A stretch of 64,000 bases of DNA from Coprinopsis marcescibilis. Its lineage: Eukaryota > Basidiomycota > Agaricomycetes > Agaricales > Psathyrellaceae. The stretch lies in NCBI GenBank assembly GCA_004369085.1, contig ML210257.1, forward strand, positions 32,895-96,894. Reading direction: 5' to 3'. Made by a program: the position numbers and the translations under genes. Each line of letters opens with the position of its first letter. The stretch's first letter is position 1. Positions 49,166-60,168 of the stretch are shown piece by piece. A model generated the notes under the pieces. It saw nothing but the letters and a program-made list of their open reading frames with translations, did not search any database and had not been told where the DNA came from.

Positions 49166-50765
49166 TCAGCTCTGGATTGCTGAGCTGTTGCTGAAAAGAG
49201 GAGATGGGGCAGCAGCAAGGGGTTGGTATGCAGGTGCTGGGGGTTCAACTCCTTTGCCACTCCCGTCCTCCTTGAATGACGGGGGTGCGGAGGCAGATGA
49301 TGAATATGGTGGAGCCGAATCGTCCCAATGCTGGTCGTTCTTCCAACGAGCATGTCCTTGCAATCTTGAGGTAGAACCAATGGAATTGCTGTCTGCGAGG
49401 AGAACTCAGAACGATGCGGTAAGCTTTGAAGCGATTGCGTGAACGAACCGGATATCTCTGAAGATTGAAGTTTGGAGCGTGCGTTACGCTTGTACCACCA
49501 GAAGACGCCGAGGCAGACGAGGATAACTCCTACGGTGGTACCGACGGCTGCGCCGATTGTGATGAGACGACTGTCGTCCTTCGGGGTATGCTCGACGGTT
49601 CGTATGTGGCGTAATCGAAATAGAAAGCCTGTGCGGGAGGATGTTGTAAGAGCGTTAGTCGTTGCGGAATGGAGGACATGGACTTGCCTGGTCACCAGTC
49701 ACTTAAGTTACTGTGACTTTGAGCGTATGATCGCCTGGCCGTAGATTGCGGCTAAAGAAGGGTTGGTTCAGAGCCCAGTGGTCCGCATTGACGATATGCC
49801 TGGAGTTATAGTGGTCTACTACGACGGGTGCATCGTTATCGATAGTATAGGTGGCCTGGAGAATCCCTTCGGCGGAGTTCTTAGTCCCAAACACGGTGAT
49901 GGATGTCCCTATTAGGCTTAGTATTCAATGCTATTGCATTAGTGAGTGCTAGAAGATGACGTACCTCTGAAATCGATAGCGAAAGAAGCCCACTGTGTGT
50001 TGGTCTGGGATATGGTCGACTTTACAGGTAAGCCGGGTGGGAACGAGGCGTTTGTGCTACGAGTCCAGTCCCCCGAGTAAATAACCCCTTCGTCGTGGTC
50101 ATCGCGAAGGACGGTGGTTCCGGTTACAGCGGCCCCGAAGTTGGACGTGTAGAGCATATAGTCGAGATTGAAGGTCCCAGTCAAGGGATAGAAGCGAACA
50201 TCGTGCCTTCCTGGGCCTAACCCCGACAAGCTCCATAGTTCAACGTTTTCCTGATAGCAAGGGAAAGCAAGCATAAGCGATAAGATGGTATGGGCAGTCT
50301 TTAGAGATTTACGCACCTTTCCTAACAACTGATCTCGATCCTCGTAGCTTAAGACTGCTGTTCTGTTCTCTGAGTCGTCGATGCTGTATACTGCGGTCAG
50401 ATTGGCGTCAGGTACTCCAAAGAGACTAGCATGGCCCCCTGCAGCAGTTCGGAAACGATGTCAGCTCTTCCAGGCGTAAATCGAACCCAAATGAAGTTAA
50501 GCCTCACCTGCAAATGTGGTCACAAAGACTGGTGCATCGCCCCGTATATCGGTGCGCACCCTGGAGAGCGTCTGCCGATAGCTGTATGCTGTTTTACTCA
50601 ATGTCAACCATGGTGGCAGCCCTAGCCCTGCGGTGAGACTGACAGCTTGCCACTTTGTCGATGAATGGGATGCTCACCATCGTACAGCGACCCGTCTGGC
50701 TTCTGAAAAACCACACTTAAATCTGGATCGTCGTTAATGAACGTGACCGTCTGGCCCGGTATCAT
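49166..50765 (-). pseudogene. Membrane-protein family, copy 3, with nonsense codon and frameshift
   Basis: Close homologue of the gene at 11132. The start MIPGQTVTFINDD, then YRQTLSRVRTDIRGDAP, ASLFGVPDANLTAVYSIDD, ENVELWSLSGLGPGRHDV, then module 2 from GTSITVFGTKNSAEG to SRNLRPGDHTLKVTV all align and splice in frame. The next codon is TAA (49703-49705), where copy 1 has CAA in VSQVTGDQ. After a GC-donor intron the expected AFYFDYATYEPSS reads on into a stop, while the TM helix (IGAAVGTTVGVILVCLGVFWW) lies in another frame, so a small indel also separates them. The Pro-rich tail with HWDDSAPPYS is preserved beyond. If transcribed, the product would be a soluble ectodomain. It is head-to-head with F-box copy B. 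Confidence 0.75.
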
Positions 50766-51805
50766 TGTCGTGGATTAACGAGGGCACTGGCCCTACTCAA
50801 TGATCCTGGGCTGAGAGTCGCTGCAATAAAAGGGTTCGGGCCCACCCAAGCCCTGCACGGAGTTCTTGTCCGCAGTCCCAAACACGGGTTCTTCAGGCTG
50901 ACAGAGGCTTAAGATCTTGGCTTATTGTCTCTATGAGCCTCTGGTCGCACCGTCGCGGGTCTTGACACTGGAAAAGATGGTCAAAGCTACGAATTTGTTA
51001 ACTTAGCCTCTGACTCATGAACTCTTTACCGTGGCAGAGAACTTACCCCTGGAAAGCCAATAACTGGGGTGGCAGACTGCCGTTGCAGTTTAACGCATGA
51101 ATGCCAAGGTGGTAGTAGCTAGCCAAGGTGGTCGAGAACCATGACCGACTCGACACATAGTACAGATCCCGTAAGAATGTCCCTCAACCTCAATGTCCAC
51201 TCAGGTTTTGAACAAGTTTCGATTTGTTGAATAGCGGCTAACAAAACCAGTGGCGGCTCGCCGTTAGACTGGTAAGTAAACACCTTTCAAATCTCAGCCA
51301 ACCACTGATAATCGGGGCTCAGCGCTCAAATGCGACAACAAACATTAGAAGTCTTGAGTGCGGTAGCCTAGCTGACCCAAGGTTGTTGTGCAAGATTACT
51401 GGCTCTTCTTCCGCGGCTCTCTCGTCAACCACAACACACCCAATATAGTCCGCCTACTTATCTGGGACGAGGTTCAGATGCTACTGCTTCTCTGGCGCGC
51501 TATGCAAGTTACTAGAGCGCACGAGAGTGTCATATGGGTTCGGATTGGACAACTTGAAGCGGCTCAGGATAATGAGGGTGGATTATTGCGCGGGGAGATA
51601 ATCCGTGTGTGCTGGCCCGGGTATGAGCAACTTCAGGACCGTACTGAATGAAACGCCGTTGGATAATGGTGGTTAGAAGTGTTCTGATATCAAAAGTCCA
51701 GACCTGGTGAGAGTTCTCCGGACTTTTTCTGCCAACAACATATTCGTTAACGATGCGCAGTACCAGATCACTGTTTCTCTCAGCGCCCCTCCACCATCGA
51801 ACGAG
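50766..51805. other. Divergent intergenic region
   Basis: About 1 kb between the starts of membrane-protein copy 3 (-) and F-box copy B (+). It should contain, or have contained, promoters for both. An open frame at 51388-51651 has no motif. The arrangement mirrors 10343-11131. Confidence 0.4.
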
Positions 51806-53532
51806 ATGCTGGATATCATACCGCCAGAACTCCTTCTGAGGATTGCAACGAGCCTACCGTTGTTCGCGAAGCCTTCAACGCTCCTGTCGTTGGCTCTGAC
51901 GAACCGGCGGACCTCGAGGACTGTCCAATCGCTAATTTGGACCGAGTTGATCTTGAAGGAGGAAGAACGTGCGCGCTGGGCCCTCGAGAAGATAGCGGAG
52001 GACCCTCAAAAAGGGCGCAACGTTACGGGGATCTACATTCGCTTGGAGCTCACAGAAGATCAAGTACTAAACGACGATGAGGAGAAAGTAGGCCCCAACG
52101 TCTTGACGAGGTTGCGAGCTGTCGTGGATCAGGGGTTTCTTCCGAAGCTGGAGAGGCTGGAAATTCATTTGGATGGAGACGGCTGGGTGGAAGATCCAGA
52201 AACAGGCGACTTCCGTAATCCTCTTTATCCAGGACTGCATCACAGGTTTTGGGAAAGCCTCAAGGAGTTTTGCCCGAAGCTAAGCAAAATTGCCTTGACA
52301 GGCGTGAAGACCGAGAGTCTCGATGATGGCTTTGACATGGGTGACGGGGAGTTCCCTGAGATGGTGGGAGGCATGCTCGACTTTAAAGTTCGTGTTGATT
52401 CCCGTCATCTTCTTGACAATACATCTCTAATGTTTATTGCAACAGAATATCACGAGCTTCACTTTGGAAGTGTACGAGGGCGGTTTTATCGATTTTGAAG
52501 AAACTTTGAAGAGTTCCATCGGTTCGTTTGCCCCGCGTCTGGAAGAGCTAAGCCTCGGCGTGGTGACGGGAGCTGATGGCGGGCTGCTGGATATGACCCC
52601 GCTTCTGCAGCTCAACTACCCAGTTCTCGTCGATTCACATGCAGAATTGGGATAAGTATGGAGTAGACGTGGAAACCTTTATGTCGTTCTGGAAGCGCCA
52701 TCCCACTCTGGAGTCTATCAAACTTCAAGAGCAGGGATACTTTAGTGAGGATGTGACTGGGATACAAGATTTCCTGCCCAATCTGAAGCATCTTACAGTG
52801 AGTACCTTCCTATCTCTCGGTTCGTTTGAAAACAAATCTAACCGTCGCACAGGCGCGCATCAAGGACGTGCGGATGCTTGTATCTCTGCTTCATCGACTG
52901 ACAAGCCTTTCAATCTACAATTGCCTTCAGGCGCAAGTGGCTTATCTCTTTCGGACCTTGTTATCAGAAGGATTGCCTCAGCTCAGGAGCCTTACTGTGA
53001 ACCACATCCCTGACGCTATTGACTATGAGGAAGGATCAGAATCGACGGACGAGAACTCTAGTGATTTGGAAGGCGAGCCAGGGTTTGGCGGTGAAATTTC
53101 TTCCAGCCAGTACCTGGATCATGTCGCTCATACCGCCCCTAACCTTGAAGAATTTGCATGGAACGAGGTAAATATAACTGAAGATTTATATGTAAGCGTT
53201 ACAGCCATACACCGTTTGTACCTATATGTTGACCGTTTCGTGTCCAGGAACTCATGAAGCCCCATCTCTCGACCTTTACCAGCCTGAAACGCTTCTTTTA
53301 TCCTGAGGTTCAAAATGCTCGCAAGTTTGCCGAAGCTTGTCCGTCTCTAGAGACTGTTGGGCGAATCTACGGTCAGTTTGAAACAAGGCCAACGTTTGAC
53401 TACCCGCTGGAGCACTTTATCAGAGATCGGTACGGAACGGTTGTTGGTACGAGAATATCATCTGGCCATGGGATGGAGATTGGACAGGAAGATAGGGCGT
53501 ATCCTCGCATAGAGCAAGGGCAGCATCCATGA
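51806..53532 (+). pseudogene. F-box/LRR-like protein, copy B, 2-nt deletion
   Basis: Very similar to copy C at 54852-56679. The F-box-like N-terminus MLDIIPPELLLRIATSLP and LRR-like body are intact through exon 1 (to about 52388) and into exon 2 up to QLNYPVL. There, copy C reads CTCAAGTCG while this copy reads CTCGTCG: two bases are missing near 52627, and the frame runs into a stop at 52653-52655. Beyond the break, FMSFWKRHPTLESIKLQEQGYFSEDV, a further exon with LTSLSIYNCLQAQVAYLF, and the last exon ending EDRAYPRIEQGQHP remain recognisable. Relative to copy C, a segment of about 20 residues is also missing after KRFFYPE. A truncated F-box plus a partial LRR product (about 270 residues) could still be made. 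Confidence 0.8.
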
Positions 53533-54851
53533 TTTTACACATGAACCGCTGTTAATTGTACACACAATCCATTCTTCATTTGACTTCGAAGCCTTCTCGA
53601 GTTCCCTCGGAAAATGCCGCCCCTGCCAACTTGTTGATTGGTAACCTTCTCCGCCCTTTTCAATGTGGTTTCGATCGACATCCTGGCAGTGGAGTCTGCT
53701 TGGGACTAGAGTCTGGTGGCATTTTGCCTTGGCTTGGATTGCTCCGAACAGAAGGAGCAGCAATGCATGTATGTAAATCGATCGCTTTCTCTCGCAAGCC
53801 ATGTACTTAGGACATCGCAGGATTTTGTAAAAGAACTTGGCTTCAAGGTATCAGCGGGGTAATGGGGATTATGGAAGGCCATTGTCCATCACCCAGCTCC
53901 ATTTACGTGCTTGGAGGTGCTTGAAGGTGCTTGGTATGGGTGTGGCGCATTCTGACCGTGATCGACACGTTTATGGTTGCGCATTGGATTTGGATCAAGT
54001 GTGAAAAAAAAAAATCATCAATAGGCGAGGGAGAGCACACTAAAAGTAGCTTTGCCGTTGGGGCTACATTTCTCTCCGCAGCTTGAGCCGCTCTTGTTGT
54101 AAACTCCCTCGCATTCCCCAGCGTCCGTGACACGTGTGACGGCAGACTCTCGTTTGTGAGGCCCGACTTTGGACAAGGATTATTCAGAACCCCAGCACCA
54201 TGGTCCTGTCTGGACTCGGTCTGGGCGCATATGCACTTCAGACAGCGTGGCCAAGGCAGCCACTGCTCGATGATCGATGGGATTTTGTGAGTTATACCTT
54301 ATAATAAGCATGGGCATCGAGTAGGAGAGCTTGAGACCTGAAATTTTGAATGCAAGACGGATCTCGTTTCACTTGCACCGGTGACCACAGACCTTTCACC
54401 TAAATTACCTACCTCCGCAACAGCTTCCCAAGGTTCCTCAACGATAATAACATGTTCAATTGCCTTGCCTTTCGAGGACACCGCGAGGAGGCCGAAATTC
54501 GCTTGCCATAACTTTGCGTTGGCCGGGGTTCGAACTTAAAATGATGCATTAGCGAGGGGACAGGAGACCAACGCCATCAACGGTGGAACCTCTCACTTGC
54601 TTTCCAAGTTGTTACACCGCAGATGATGTCCATCCAGGATCCAGATACCCAAGATGCTTACTGGATGATAGTTGAATGGGATTGAATGATGGAGGTTAAA
54701 CCTGTTCCGCTACCAGAATCCTTTGTAACACGTCCAGACGCCGTATGGTGAGAGTTGTCCGGGCTCTTTCTGCTGACAACATATTCGTTAACGCGATGTT
54801 GCGTAGTACCGAATTTCCAATTCCTCCAGAATCCCTCAATCGTCGAACGAA
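53533..54851. other. Spacer between tandem F-box copies
   Basis: About 1.3 kb. The first part (roughly 53560-53780) resembles the 3' flank of copy C (roughly 56830-57070). The last part (roughly 54735-54851) resembles the 5' flank of copy B (roughly 51690-51805). The middle has no homologue in the window and no recognised gene; a short frame from the ATG near 54200 has no motif. Confidence 0.5.
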
Positions 54852-56679
54852 ATGCTCGATAACATACCGCCAGAACTCCTTCTGAGGATTGCAACGAGCC
54901 TACCGTTGTTCGCGAAGCCTTCAACACTCCTGTCGTTGGCTCTGACGAACCGGCGAACCTCGAGGACTGTCCAATCGCTAATTTGGACCGAGTTGATCTT
55001 GAAGGATGAAGAACGTGCGCGCCTGGCCCTCGGGAAGATAGCCGAAGACCCCCAGAAAGGGCGCAATGTTACAGGAATTTACATTCGCTCGGAGCTCACG
55101 GAAGATCAAGCACCAAACGACGATGAGGAAGATTCCGATAGTGAAGGCTCGGACGACGACGAGGACCAGGTTTCTCCCAACGTCTTGACGAGGTTGCAAG
55201 CTGTCGTGAATAAGGGATATCTTCCGAAGCTGCAGAGGCTGGAAATTCATTTGGATGGAGATGGCTGGGTGCAGGATCCAGAATCGTCCGACTTTCGTTA
55301 CCCTCCTTATCCAGGGCTGCAGCTTAGGTTCTGGGAAAGCCTCAAGGAGCATTGCCCGAAGCTATGTAAAGTTGCCTTGACAGGCGTGAAGACCGAGGAT
55401 CTCAGTGGCTTTCACATGGACGACGGGGAGTTCCCTGAGATGGTGGGAGGCATGCTCGACTTCAAAGTGCGTGTTGATTCCCGTCATCTTCTTAATAATA
55501 CATCTCTAATGTTTATTGCAACAGAATATCACGAGCTTCACTTTGGAAGTGTACGAGGGCGGTTTTATCGATTTTGAAGAGACTTTGAAGAGTTCCATCG
55601 GTTCGTTTGCCCCGCGTCTGGAAGAATTGAACCTCGGCGTGGTAACAGGATCCGATGGCGGTCTGCTAGATATGACCCCGCTTCTGCAGCTCAACTACCC
55701 AGTTCTCAAGTCGATTTACATGCGGAATTGGGACAAGTATGGAGTAGACGTGGAAAACTTTATGTCGTTCTGGAAGCGCCATCCCACTCTGGAGTCCATC
55801 AAACTTCAAGAGCAGGGATACTTCAGTGAGGATGTGGCTGGGATCCAGAATTTCCTGCCCAATCTGAAGCATCTTACGGTGAGCCTCTTCATACCTCTAG
55901 GCTCTCGGTTTGAATCAAACTCTGACTACCGCACAGGCTCCTTTCAAGGATGTCCGAATGCTCGTCTCTCTTCTTCATCAACTGACAAGTCTTTCAATCT
56001 ACGATTCCCTCAAATCGCAAGTGCCCTATCTATTCTGCACCTTTTTGCCAGAAGGATTACCGCATCTCAAAAGTCTCACTGTCAATCACCTCCCTGGTAT
56101 GACCAGTCAGGACATAGACTATATGGAAGGAGAGGATTGGACGGACGAGAGTACTAGTGATTTGGATGGCGGGCCAGCTTCTGGCGGTGAAATTTCCTCC
56201 AGCAGGTACCTGGGGTATGTCGCTGGTACCGCCCCTAATCTCGAAGAATTCGCATGGATCCAGGAAGCTACAAATGGAGCTGAAGATGTATACGTCAGTC
56301 TTCCACTTGCACATCATCCATGCATTGGCTGACCCCTGTCTAGGAACAAATGAATCCCCATCTCCCCACTTTTACTAGGTTGAAACGGTTCTTCTATCAT
56401 GGAGAGCTTCGGAAAGACTTTGAAACAGGTGAAGTCGATGAAGCTGAGGTGGATTATTTGATGAAGAATGCTCGCAAATATGCTGAAGCGTGTCCGCTGC
56501 TGGAGACAGTTGGAGAGGTTGTCCGTTCGTTCGAAACATTGTCAGACTACCCGCTCGTGCGTATTATCAGAGATCGAGATGGAGGAGTTGTTGATACGAG
56601 GCTATCCTTTGGCCATGGGATGGAGGTTGGGCAAGAGGATAAAGCGTATCCTCGCGTAGCGCAAGGCCAGCTTAATTGA
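54852..56679 (+). CDS. F-box/LRR-like protein, intact copy C
   Basis: Reference member of the family in this window. Four exons (54852-55466, 55525-55878, 55937-56293, 56344-56679) join in frame to 553 residues. The N-terminus MLDNIPPELLLRIATSLPLF with SLALTNRRTSRTVQSLIW has the F-box pattern (LPxELL, leucines, then a Trp). The rest forms degenerate leucine-rich repeats: LPKLQRLEIHLDG, CPKLCKVALTG, FAPRLEELNLGVV, LPNLKHLTVS, LTSLSIYDSLKSQV, LPHLKSLTVNHL, APNLEEFAW. An acidic linker (DDEEDSDSEGSDDDEDQ) splits the early part. F-box proteins join SCF ubiquitin ligases through Skp1 and choose substrates through such repeats. That role is inferred; the target is unknown. Agaricomycetes carry large, fast-evolving F-box families. 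Confidence 0.82.
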
Positions 56680-57400
56680 TTTTTTGTGCGAATGGATACC
56701 CTATGTATTTTCTCATTTCTGACTCGGGGGCCCTCATGCTGGCAGTGAACCTCTTGAGAAGTTCCTCATGATGCAACAGTCATGGGCAGATACATCGCTT
56801 TTGCCCATAAAAGCTGTATGTAATGGGACACGACATCCATTTTTCATTCCTTGACTTGCAGGCCCTTTGGTTCGTGCAACTTCCCTCGGCAAATGCCGAC
56901 ACCGTCCTTGCCCTCAGGCTGTTGTTTCCAAGTTGTTTCCACTCTCGGATGCATCCAAATTCATAATCTGAATCTCTCGAGAAGTTGCGCACTAGACTTG
57001 GGCCTTGGTCGAGTTCCTGGCAGTGAAGTCCACTGACATCTGGCCTTGGCTTAAATTGCTCCGAGTAGCTCAGACGAATGGGTGACCTCTTTTCCGAACC
57101 AGGGGATAATGTGAGTCTTTTGCTTTATATCTCAAGCGACGTACTTACCCGTAGCTGCCAGTTGGAGATCACGGAGCATGAATTAACTGTTATTCGTTAC
57201 CAGGGCAAGGTCAAACACCTCTAGGTTCTCTTGACGGAATTTCGCAGCTCAGAACCACCGCGTGGACAGACGGTGGACTTAAGACATACATCTTCCGAAC
57301 ATTCTCAAGTACGAGTATTATTTGAGTAATATCCTTCTTGTATTTATTGTGGTGAACCGGTAAGCTTACTTTAACTCTTCCAACAACTCTAAGGAGGACC
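56680..57400. other. 3' flank of copy C and unassigned sequence
   Basis: The first 400 bp are similar to the 3' flank of copy B, so the duplicated unit extends past the stop codon. A minus-strand frame running from the inverted repeat down to about 57211 has no known motif. Confidence 0.4.
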
Positions 57401-57510
57401 AAGGGGCCACCACGATAGCCTCCGATGAATTCGACTCCCCGGTCGGGTCTGTGGGAACCTGTCAAAACGCTGACAGCGGCTTACCGGCAGGCCAATGCGG
57501 ACTTCGAATT
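57401..57510. repeat. Inverted repeat, left arm
   Basis: A 110-bp arm that is the reverse complement of 57679-57789, with one extra G in the right arm as the only difference I can see. The 168-bp spacer between the arms is not repeated. The right arm ends 30 bp before the start codon of membrane-protein copy 4. Confidence 0.9.
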
Positions 57511-57678
57511 TCACACAGCCCTGGGGGATCCAGGTCCACAGACTGATGTCGCCGAACTTGATCTCAACAGGCGTTGAAATACGAGGGACTGGTTTGGATG
57601 GCATATTATTGTGAGGGAGGGAAAACGTAGGAGGTACAGTGTGAGCGCCTAACACGCATCTCGATACTGATCGATAAC

Positions 57679-57789
57679 AATTCGAAGTCCGCATTGGCCT
57701 GCCGGTAAGCCGCTGTCAGCGTTTTGACAGGTTCCCACAGACCCGACCGGGGGAGTCGAATTCATCGGAGGCTATCGTGGTGGCCCCTT
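57679..57789. repeat. Inverted repeat, right arm
   Basis: Partner of 57401-57510, 111 bp, nearly identical in inverted orientation. RNA crossing both arms would fold into a long hairpin. No terminal motif or flanking duplication is seen that would mark a known MITE. Confidence 0.9.
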
Positions 57790-58989
57790 GAGGAGGACTC
57801 TTGAAAGCTCAACCACACCGGATGTCGGAGCAATCCATCATCATTGACGACAGAATGATTACACCACCTAGGCTGGGCTCTAATGAGAGATGGCCTCCGT
57901 GGGTTGCAACCTTTTTAGATAGTCCATCTGCCTATCATAGGGCTTACTCTGTGTACCGAACAGATGTCGAGGGGTACAGGAAGTTTTCGGCGGCCAGTTA
58001 TTTCAATGGAGTTCATAGGTGCATACAAAGTCCATTTATTTTCATGCCTTTCTGTCGCCTTACAAGAACTATCGTGACCATTTAGGAACCGACATCTACT
58101 TTGTTGGTGTCCCAACAACGGACCCCATTGCAGAGTACACAATAGATGGAAATCAGAGGAGACCTGCTGTTCTGAGCTACGAAAATAGACCAGAATTATT
58201 CGGGAAGGTGCGTTCATACACTGGTTGAAATTTGCATGGCTCATCAAGCTGTCTGCTTAGAATAATATCGCCCTCTGGGACCTCGCCGGATTGGACAGCA
58301 GAAAACATGTCCTCTCGTTCTACCCAATATCCGGTGTCATGAAACTCGATTATGTGCACTATACAGCTACTGGGTCATTCGATCGCACTGGGCAGTCGGT
58401 TCTTTGTGACGACAGCAACTCTCTGCTACGAGCAGCCGAAGCAGCGAGCATACCCTCCAAGTCAAGATAATCCGAGTTTCAGGGGACCAGGTTTGTGCGA
58501 TCCTTGGCCTCATTGTCTGTGATTGCCTCAACTTGCCATGTAGGCCTACTATCTGGACTATGTCACCTACAAAGCAACAGATCGAACATTTGGCGTACCG
58601 CCTACCCCTCCTGAAGTCATCCGAAACGCCGTAATTGGGGCGTGCTTTAGCGCTGCGTTCATTGCCCTCTGCGTTTTCTACTGGTACAGGCGTCGCGCCA
58701 GGAAACGCACCGCGCTCCAAATTTCCGATCGAGATGCAACACAAAATGGCTGGGCTTCCTGACCATTGCATGATATCACTTGCTTTGGATGCTAATTTCC
58801 CCTCCCTCAAGGCAACAACATCCCGCTCGAACCGATCCCTGAGGAAACCCGACGAGCATGGGACGGAATGAACAGACATGAACGGTGGGATGATGCTCCT
58901 GCACCAGCACCGCCATATTCGCCGTCCGCTCTCGACGTTTTTGTAATTTCTGCGCCTGTGAACTCTCAAGAATCCCCGCCACAGTACCC

Positions 58990-59003
58990 ACCATCACCAC
59001 CAT
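58990..59003. repeat. Target site duplication, left copy
   Basis: Fourteen bases ACCATCACCACCAT, repeated exactly at 60155-60168 on the other side of the LINE. The last T merges with the poly-T tract. Confidence 0.9.
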
Positions 59004-60154
59004 TTTTTTTTTTTTTTTTGTAATTAGGTTTATTGTCCCGGGTCGGTACCATAGTAGACATTACAGTGTATATGATATTCTTTGCGCGGGCATCGACCCT
59101 CCTCGTTCGTCATGCGCCTTCAGCCTACAGGACGGCTCGTCCTGGGCGATCGCTCCCCCCTGTATCCGACACGTATGTGTCGTTTTCTGGCCGTCATGCT
59201 TCGAGTGTGGTGCGGTCTGTGTCCGTTGTTTGATTGTGCGCACAGTCCCGTGTGCGCTGCGTTGGCTAGTAGGCACCCGACTCGTGTGCGTGAGCACGCG
59301 AGTAGGGGTGGGCACGCTGCCGAATGTTATGAATGCTCGGGCGAGCGTATGCACCTGGCGGGCGCTGTATGGTAGTGGTTGGAGTGAAAAAGGTTGGTGG
59401 TTTTGTTGTCGGTTCTTCTTCGTTCTTCTTTTGTATTGTTTCCCTCTTGGTATCTTCGTTTTCGGCCTATGTTGCTAGGTGTAGTTTGGTCAGTCTGTTC
59501 TGTCAGCTCTTCTTTCATTAGGGTGTATCTCTGGGCTCAGCTGTCAATCTGGTGCGGGGTCTATCCTGTTTCTCAGATTCTCGCTTCTGCTTTGCTTCTT
59601 GAATCTTCCGGTTTGTACCAGGAATTCTACGATTGCCGCTGCCTTGATGGGGTCTCCGAGTGCTAGTTTTGGGGAGTTCATGTCGCCCTTGAGTGTCTTG
59701 CGGAGTTCGCATCGTTGATTTGTGTATGCTGCGCATTCCCTGGTTATGTGGTTGAGTGTCTCTTTATGGCCGGCTCGACATCGGGTACATTTGTATGTGT
59801 CGGCAAGTTTTCGCTTATGGAGATATGCACTGGTCGGGAGATGGCCCGTTCTTGCCTGTACGAGTATTGCAGTGCCATATCTGCTTAGTTTGTCTGTTAG
59901 TTTGTGGAACTCTTTGAAAGGGTAGGACTCATCGAATTCCGCGATCCTGTCATGTCTGGGGGATGCCTCCCATATCGCCCTGCTTGTGCTTTTTGCTTCC
60001 TCCTTTATTGCTTGTTTCAGCTTGGATTTGGATATTGGTAGTGGTCGGCGTAGGATATCTGGACGAAGCAGTGTTGCTGTGTTGTTTTGTTTTCCTTGGG
60101 CGGCAAGTTTTGCTTCTCGGTCAACGCGTTCGTTGCCTTCGACGTCACTGTGGG
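59004..60154 (-). mobile_element. 5'-truncated non-LTR retrotransposon (LINE) with RNase H remnant
   Basis: Lies on the minus strand. Its 3' poly(A) appears as a 17-base T run at 59003-59019. The reading frame runs from 60153 to the stop at 59544. It opens within an RNase H domain (HSDVEGNERVDREAKLAAQG), then KLTDKLSRYGTAILVQARTG, HLPTSAYLHKRKLADTYKC and a Cys/His motif (CTRCRAGHKETLNHITREC), ending with LVQTGRFKKQSR. This is the C-terminal end of ORF2 in I/Tad-type fungal LINEs. The reverse transcriptase and endonuclease are missing, as expected for a copy made by incomplete reverse transcription. The frame is still open, and the flanking 14-bp duplications are identical, so the insertion is probably recent. 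Confidence 0.88.
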
Positions 60155-60168
60155 ACCATCACCACCAT
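60155..60168. repeat. Target site duplication, right copy
   Basis: Exact copy of 58990-59003. Host coding sequence for the Pro-rich tail continues immediately after it. Confidence 0.9.

Noticed and set aside
54515..54580. tRNA-like element: GCGTTGG and CCAACGC pair as a 7-bp acceptor stem and TTCGAAC is present
   Set aside because: Only about 59 nt between the ends; the would-be T stem (TTAAG against CCCGG) does not pair and there is no D arm. At best a tRNA relic.
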